DNA from: Anisus vortex
Taxonomy: Eukaryota > Mollusca > Gastropoda > Planorbidae
Assembly (NCBI GenBank): GCA_949126835.1
Contig: OX421506.1
Coordinates: 14,604,284 to 14,668,283 of the forward strand
Length of the DNA stretch: 64,000 bases
Direction: 5' to 3'
The notes beneath the pieces are model-generated. The model ran no database searches and was not told the DNA's origin. It was given only the letters and a program-made list of their open reading frames with translations. Numbering within the stretch: position 1 is the stretch's first letter; each line of letters opens with the position of its first letter. Below are positions 57,641 to 64,000 of the stretch, piece after piece. The position numbers and the translations under genes are program-made.

Positions 57641-58978
57641 AAAGGTCAAACAACAATGGTCCAGGTTGGCACTTTGGCATTTTTGTTTTCAGTAGTCTTA
57701 AGCCCCAACTGGAAACGAAACTGCATGTTAGCAGAATAGATGGTCGAACACTTGTGAGTTTACTGTCCAAACTTTGCAAGAGTTAATTCGATGGGAACGG
57801 CCAATAGTTTGTGTTGAGCCTTTATAGTGTTACATCCAAATATATAGGAAAGAAATCATTTAATATAAAGGTCTATTATTTAGTATTACGTATATTATAT
57901 TATGGTTTGAGGTTTATGTCTACGTTTAAGCTTACAGCCCAATGTCTAAAAGCTATAAAATATAGATATATGACTAATTAAAAAAACAGTTACAAACTTA
58001 ATTACTTTTTTTTTGTTGTCAAATAACCTATAGGCAAATATAGATCAAAAGTTCGTTGCCCAGATCATAATGTGGATATATACACTATCTGTGCGTAACA
58101 TCAAAATTGCGTTCGTTCTCAAAGCCCCAAGAGCGTAGGCCAAATCTCGTCTCACGTTCTCACTTACAGAGAAGCATGGTTCAATTTTGGTTCTAATTAA
58201 TTGTGCAATTCTATACCCATGGGCCTCAAAGACCTGCAAAGTGTGTAAATCACATATGCGTTCATATTAAGAGTAGGCCTACACCAAAGGGCTGACGCGT
58301 TAGGGACATCCTTTGTTGAGCTTCCAGATTTAATTACACATGCGAGAGCCACTGCAACCCATGGTGGGAGGAAGTATTGTGCGCATTGACCGGTCTCACC
58401 AAGCCCGTTGCCTGGATTTTCAGGCTAAAGTCTGGAATTTGTGCTACTGAGAAACCTTTCAGGTATACGAGCGAGCCACTACGTTAATGGAAAACAGACG
58501 ACACCTGAGTGCGCAGTAATAGATTTTGCGAATGTATAGAGATTTTCATGCTATAGTTTGCTTAGCTACGCAACCTCTTCGCAATTCTGGCAAGAATGCA
58601 TGACTTCGAGCCCTTGTCTCGATATTTAAAAGAGAATACCGTCATGAGCTCTTGTTCGCTCAAATTGTGTTATTTTTTTGTCATGATTTCTGTATTTGTC
58701 ATAACTTTCATTTGTTTCTAGCGCTGATTTCCATGCCACATGCCGGAGATGTTTTCTACAATTTGGCAGTGAGCGCTTTTTGTCCATCTTCACTGCCGGC
58801 TAGGCCACCTAATTAACAAATCGCATCGTATTAAATTATAATTTTCATGTTACTGATTTACTTATATTTTGAAATTTTCATAGGCTTCTATTAATTGTTC
58901 CTCGCTGCAATATGATAATTCATACTTTCTTTTTTACTTTTTTTTTGTAGTCAGACAAATGATATCTATTAAAACAAG
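57641..58978. other. Upstream region of the DNAJC22-like gene (copy B)
   Basis: Matches 48680-50047 closely, including the putative 5'-UTR acceptor (TTTTTTGTAG at about 58950) and the leader TTAAAACAAG before the ATG. The conserved leader in both copies suggests it includes functional promoter or UTR sequence. Confidence 0.55.
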
Positions 58979-59196
58979 ATGGCTTATAACATCGCTATAA
59001 CATATATGTTATGGTTTTTCTTCGGATGGCTGGGCATCCACCATCTTTATCTGGGTCGTCTCAACCATGCAATAGTTTGGTATGCCACCCTTGGCGGTGG
59101 TTGTGGTGTAGGCTGGATACGAGATTTATGGCGTATCCCATCATACGTGGGATGGGCTAACGCAGATGACGAGTATCGAACGAGACATCTAATGAG
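58979..59196 (+). CDS. DNAJC22-like TM2 exon 1, copy B (partial gene)
   Basis: The 218-nt exon is the same length and phase as exon 1 of copy A, with the same donor (ATGAG-GTAAAT). Aligned by eye, the two differ at 15 of 218 bases and 6 of 72 residues, with no stop or frameshift. The HHLYLGR and TLGGGCG signatures are intact. No counterpart of exon 2 or exon 3 was recognised between here and the window end. It is either a truncated duplicate or a gene whose later exons are diverged or outside the window. Confidence 0.7.
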
Positions 59197-59357
59197 GTAA
59201 ATATTTTATAGCCAGTTATACTACGTCGTATTAAGTTCTATAGCATATAGTTTTTTATTGACACATCTAGGAAAGAACTAAATCTACATTTTTCATAAAC
59301 TGCATGAAGCAATGTTAGTAACTGAATAGTCCGGGAAAGATAGGAAAGCATACCGTA

Positions 59358-59498
59358 GGTCGAAAACCTACGGAACGCATGCCGGAGCAATTTTCAAACA
59401 ACACAAGTTTTTTCTTCAAGAATTTAACTGCTGAGCAAAATACATTTAAGGCTATTGGCATGCTGAATGTATTAGAAATCCTACACCGGCACGCTATT
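59358..59498. mobile_element. Short hAT-like MITE in intron 1 of copy B
   Basis: Shares GGCATGCTGAATGTATTAG and AAATCCTACACCGGCACGC with 50424-50584, at the same distance from exon 1. It has a deletion in its left part. Confidence 0.5.
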
Positions 59499-59790
59499 AT
59501 CAAAACAGCAGTAGGCTAATTGCTAGTTCTACTATTTGGTATCACAAAAATTGTTAGTAGGCTAAATGTTCTGGATGTTTACATTTCACAGTTTTGTTTT
59601 ATTAATTAAATTTTAGCCTTCTTGTTTCCTATTTACAGTATTAAATGCAACGTAATTGTTGTTTGCAATAAACTGTACCGTCACACTGCACACATTTTAA
59701 ATCATATTTTCTTTTTTTTTCTTCAGTTTTATATCTTCAAAAATAATTTATTAACACATGTTTGACATTTGCACTCTCCCAGAGTGCAAT

Positions 59791-60209
59791 GACTTGCTTC
59801 AAAATTTTGTTAGCTTGCATAAAGCCTTTTTATTATATTATAACTAGTAGTTATGCCCGGCAAAATGATGAGAAACGAATAACTACAACGTGTTTTGTTA
59901 AGAGAGAGAGAGGGAAAAAAAAGACAATATTACAATAAAAACTGGATTGAGAACGTTTCTTTCGGTATTTAGTTTTTGTTATTTTTAATTGTTTCTGGTC
60001 GCCCTGACACTGGCATATGCATAAGAATTGTTGCTGTCAAGCTTTTGGTATTTAATAGTAATCATTTATAACTTGTCCTTTATAATTTGTATCTACTATT
60101 AAAAGTAGCAAACAGTTGTATTGACTTTTTATTAATAATATTAAATAAACGATAATATACTATCAAAAAGAAAAACAAAAATAAATACACATTCCAAACA
60201 ATAAAAAAG
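59791..60209. other. No recognisable feature
   Basis: AT-rich sequence with a short GA-rich patch near 59902. Similarity to block A is lost here. Confidence 0.4.
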
Positions 60210-60373
60210 TCCGATGAAGCAGCGTTCACCAGTTTATGTGGCCACGGCATACTAGGTGATTGAGTGGCCAACACTCTGCACAGCCGCCTTTACTTTACCC
60301 CAATTAAGGTCCGGTACCCATCAGAGCTAAGTAGATTCAGGGACACCCTCCAGACACAGGAAAAATTCCTGAC
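60210..60373 (-). mobile_element. SINE fragment, minus strand
   Basis: Retains the body blocks (plus strand GGCCACGGCATACTAGGTGA and ACCCATCAGAGCT) but lacks the B-box head. Same family as the SINE at 38954. Confidence 0.7.
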
Positions 60374-61052
<679 letters not shown>

Positions 61053-61739
61053 TACAAACATATAAACAAACACCGTAATTTATATATATTGATGATGATT
61101 GATGATTAGAAAAAAGGCTTTTTTTCTATTTTGGACATATTTTTTATGTTATTTATCATTCTAAAAGTAATTTCCATTGCGTATATTTTGTAGCTCGCCT
61201 TAAAAAAAACAGCCTAAAAACTTTTATTCTACTTCAAACAGGTAAGTGTACAAAAAAATTATTTATTTATTTAGGCAAAATAAATATGTTTTTATATACT
61301 TTAATCTAGTCTGAATCCCATGAATATAAAATTGTTACTTGACTAGAAAAGTTCCATTGAAGTTCAGATCGAAATATAAATGCACTCCAGGAGAGTGCTG
61401 GGACACGAGAGGGGTACGGGTCTTTTAAAAGAAATGTACTATGGGGGAGTACACATGTCAAATATACTATCAAAATATGCTAATATTTCTTCATATTGTT
61501 ATCAATTAAACAATTGTGACGCTTTTACTATGTAACATACTGATTATTTAAAATGCATTTAAATCATTAACAACATAAATGTGATAAATCATGTAGACTA
61601 ATTATCTTTTGCAGAATATGAAAACGTTATACAATGAACAATGTGTTAACAATGTTGGAAAGAGATGAGGACATGATAAATGTCACTGTTTATGTAAAGC
61701 CACCTGATGATGAATCGGTAATGATGGTGACAGTAAGGA
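61053..61739. other. No recognisable feature
   Basis: AT-rich sequence without repeat structure or a gene that I can support. Confidence 0.4.
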
Positions 61740-62220
61740 ATAAGATGACCACTTGGATATTTTGTCCAGTCTTATGTGCGTGCTGCTGAGAGGTATGGAT
61801 TCCCTGGACTAGGTGGTACCGGTACTGTTGTGATGGACCTGATCTGCTACATAGCTGAGCCTTCTTACCACTTGACATTTGATAACTCCTTTATCTCACT
61901 TGCATTGCATTGCTGCCAAGAGCGTTGTAGCCAATGGGACTATAAAACAGAAATACTCCTTATAAGATGCGTCTAGCTGGACTGTAGCTTTGTTAAAGGT
62001 AACAAGGTTCAATTGATTTTGAACTGGACACCAACTACAACTTGCTTGTCGTTCAATGGAACGACAGAAGGACAATCAAGGAAATGGTCTCGTCATCAAT
62101 GACAACACATCATGATTGATCAACCTGACCTAAACAGACAGTGCGATGTCACAATGGCTAACCAAAAACATCAAGAAGTACACATTATGTGAGAACCAAA
62201 AAGTGGCATTAGCCTTTTGT
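61740..62220 (+). pseudogene. piggyBac-like transposase remnant
   Basis: The plus strand reads GLGGTGTVVMDLI then SYHLTFDNSFISLAL, matching the piggyBac core (GLG..VV..L, then YH..FDNFFTS) with drift. Further on LVVQWNDRR-like and IDQPDL-like pieces appear in other frames, matching the later part of the same family. Several frameshifts break it. Terminal TTAA sites were not resolved. Confidence 0.65.
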
Positions 62221-62699
62221 CTTACATACCTTAGAGATTGCTTTGTAGAATGCCCGGTTACTACACACGAATGGGCATGCTGCTGAAGTTATAGTGAGCT
62301 TTCTTTGGCTTTTCATCGTAAAGTATCCAATAGTGTCTGTGTGTCAGCATGATGATCGGTATTCCCAGGAATTCAGCACATACACCACAGTTTTTTAGAG
62401 TCATCGACAGAGTCAGGCTAGATATGAATTGAAATTTTTTTTTTTTATTCCTCTGTACAAAAAAGATTTGCAAAATGCCGTCGCAACACTCGAAATATAT
62501 GCCTGGTATATAAGGTTCGTCTTCTGTGCATTTTGTTCAACATTTATCATGGATTCGCCTATTGACCATACACAAAGACTAAGTAATAAGAGAAAACTCG
62601 ATGGATATATATTAATTTTCAATTTAAATATTTGTTCATGCTTCAAGAAGAAGCCTAAAGAAAAAAAATAGTTTAAACATTTATTATGGCCCTCTTTAT
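62221..62699. other. No confident feature
   Basis: Short open frames on both strands (for example minus-strand 62261-62473) have no recognisable product. They may be scrambled pieces of the piggyBac remnant. Confidence 0.3.
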
Positions 62700-63305
62700 G
62701 ATTGACTATTATTACGACTCGTTAAATCGGATTCAATGAATATAGTTGTATCTTTATTAGAAGTCTCTAGATTCTGCTAATCTGTAGCCCAAGCTAGGGG
62801 TTCCTTGACTGACAGGTCTATGCAGCAATGTAGTTATATTCGTGATAATTATCTTCAACACCTTTCTCAACAATGATAGATCAAACAACTCCAGTTGTTG
62901 AATAAACAATTTTATTTAAATTGTAGACTCAATATAAACGATCAATAAACTTCATCAACTGATGGCAACATAAGTTTCAATACAATGGCATACAATATAC
63001 AAATGAATATTAGCGACTTCACTCGACAAACTTCCGAACTGAACTAACTTTAAGGAGGTCGGGACTTTACAAAGAAACTATCATCGAAGATTCTACAGGG
63101 TCTTAATACGCATTTTAACCTCTTTCTCTATAATTACTACGATCCAGAATTATCCTCCAATTTCCACGGGATTTGAACGAATTATTTTATTTAAACTGCC
63201 CTCAGGGCATAAAGGTCAAACCTTGGTCGCCTTGGACTCTGATACGCACTTGTTAAGAGGTCAATGCCTTACTACGTCATTCATTTATGACCGATATTCG
63301 TAACA
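62700..63305 (-). repeat. LTR of a minus-strand LTR retrotransposon (start approximate)
   Basis: Read on the minus strand, a run of AGAAGGGGGGGGA (polypurine tract, 63306-63318) is followed by TGTTACGAATATCGG, a typical Ty3-type LTR start. The low-coordinate boundary is not fixed. Orientation makes this the 3' LTR of an element whose body continues past the right edge. Confidence 0.5.
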
Positions 63306-63927
63306 TCCCCCCCCTTCTAAAGTTTTATAATTATTTCTTTTACATTTGAAAAAATGTTAATTTTAAGGAATAATTATACAAGAAAATATTCCGGGGAAAA
63401 CAATACAGTTCAATTGGCGATCCCAATAATTCAATCGAACTGATAACAATAACATAATAATATATGCAATATAAATTCATCTTATCAAATGGCTTAACTA
63501 TAGTCATTCAATCATTCAATTTTTAATTCAAAACAATGGACAATTAAATTGTTTATCTAAATCTTGTATACAAGAAAAATACATAATCATTCTTAATAGA
63601 TATAATATAATACAAGTTAATAACTTCTATTACATGAACATTCCACGTTAATAAAAACCTCTCTCGTCCATTTAATTATAAACTAATATCTTTTACATTT
63701 GTAATCAAACAACAAAAGAAAAATCACTTAATGTCTATTCAGACACGACTTATTTTTTCATAAGCAGAAAAAAACAAACGCTCTTGATGAAAAAAATACT
63801 ACTAGGCTTGACCTAATTACACAACAACACGATCATTTTCTCGACAGTATTTTTTTTTTCATGTTTGTAGGCTGGACAACATTAGACAACTGTCTGTGAC
63901 GCGACACAGAAATTGAGGTCAATTCCG

Positions 63928-63964
<37 letters not shown>

Positions 63965-64000
63965 CTCAATTGATTTTAACAATGTTGACATCGCTATGCA
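63306..64000 (-). mobile_element. 3' internal region of the same LTR element (runs off window)
   Basis: AT-rich sequence next to the polypurine tract, expected to be the untranslated end of the element. No pol motif is visible within the window. A (CT)n tract lies at about 63931-63961. Confidence 0.35.

Larger units (their letters stand above)
55198..59790 (+). repeat. Segmental duplication block B
   Basis: Direct copy of the block A framework without its later insertions. It opens AACTTGAAAATATT, like the sequence directly after the satellite at 37609, and runs through the 34-bp minisatellite to exon 1 and the first intron of the DNAJC22-like gene. Similarity fades in intron 1 near 59790. 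Confidence 0.85.

Overview
This is eukaryotic, AT-rich, intron-rich and repeat-dense DNA from an animal genome, most likely a gastropod mollusc. The organism call is an inference. It rests on the metazoan TAF5 gene with many small exons, on a tRNA-derived SINE family of the kind I associate with heterobranch snails, and on the mix of hAT, pogo, piggyBac, LINE and Ty3-type elements. There are no bacterial operons, tRNA genes, rRNA genes or CRISPR arrays.

Layout. Positions 1-6400 are transposon-dense: a SINE, a 24-26 bp minisatellite, and two degenerate hAT transposons, each with perfect 8-bp target-site duplications. Positions 7098-24862 (+) hold one complete gene, TAF5 (TFIID/SAGA-type WD40 subunit). 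It can be assembled as 19 exons that keep frame from ATG to stop (2013 nt, 670 residues). Its introns carry a hAT remnant (antisense), 27-bp and 38-bp minisatellites, two SINEs, and a 55-bp array built from the Pol III B box of one SINE. Positions 25542-37608 are a 12-kb satellite of a 23-bp unit with a nested higher-order structure (2030-bp and 5258-bp periods).

Positions 37609-59790 form a direct segmental duplication. Block A is about 37.6-50.85 kb and block B about 55.2-59.8 kb. Each carries the first coding exon of a DNAJC22/wurst-like TM2 membrane protein. Copy A continues through two more exons to 52291; copy B has no recognisable continuation. Block A alone was later invaded by a 4.0-kb gag-only LTR retrotransposon with almost identical LTRs, LINE fragments, SINEs and a hAT element. 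Block B preserves the paralogous empty site for the LTR element. Between the blocks lie pogo-like and LINE remnants and a hAT MITE.

Positions 59.8-64 kb hold a SINE fragment, a TA microsatellite, a piggyBac transposase remnant and one LTR of a minus-strand LTR element that runs off the window. The only host genes I can support are TAF5 and the DNAJC22-like pair. Everything else is mobile DNA or tandem repeat. All identities are by eye from translated motifs; no database search was possible.
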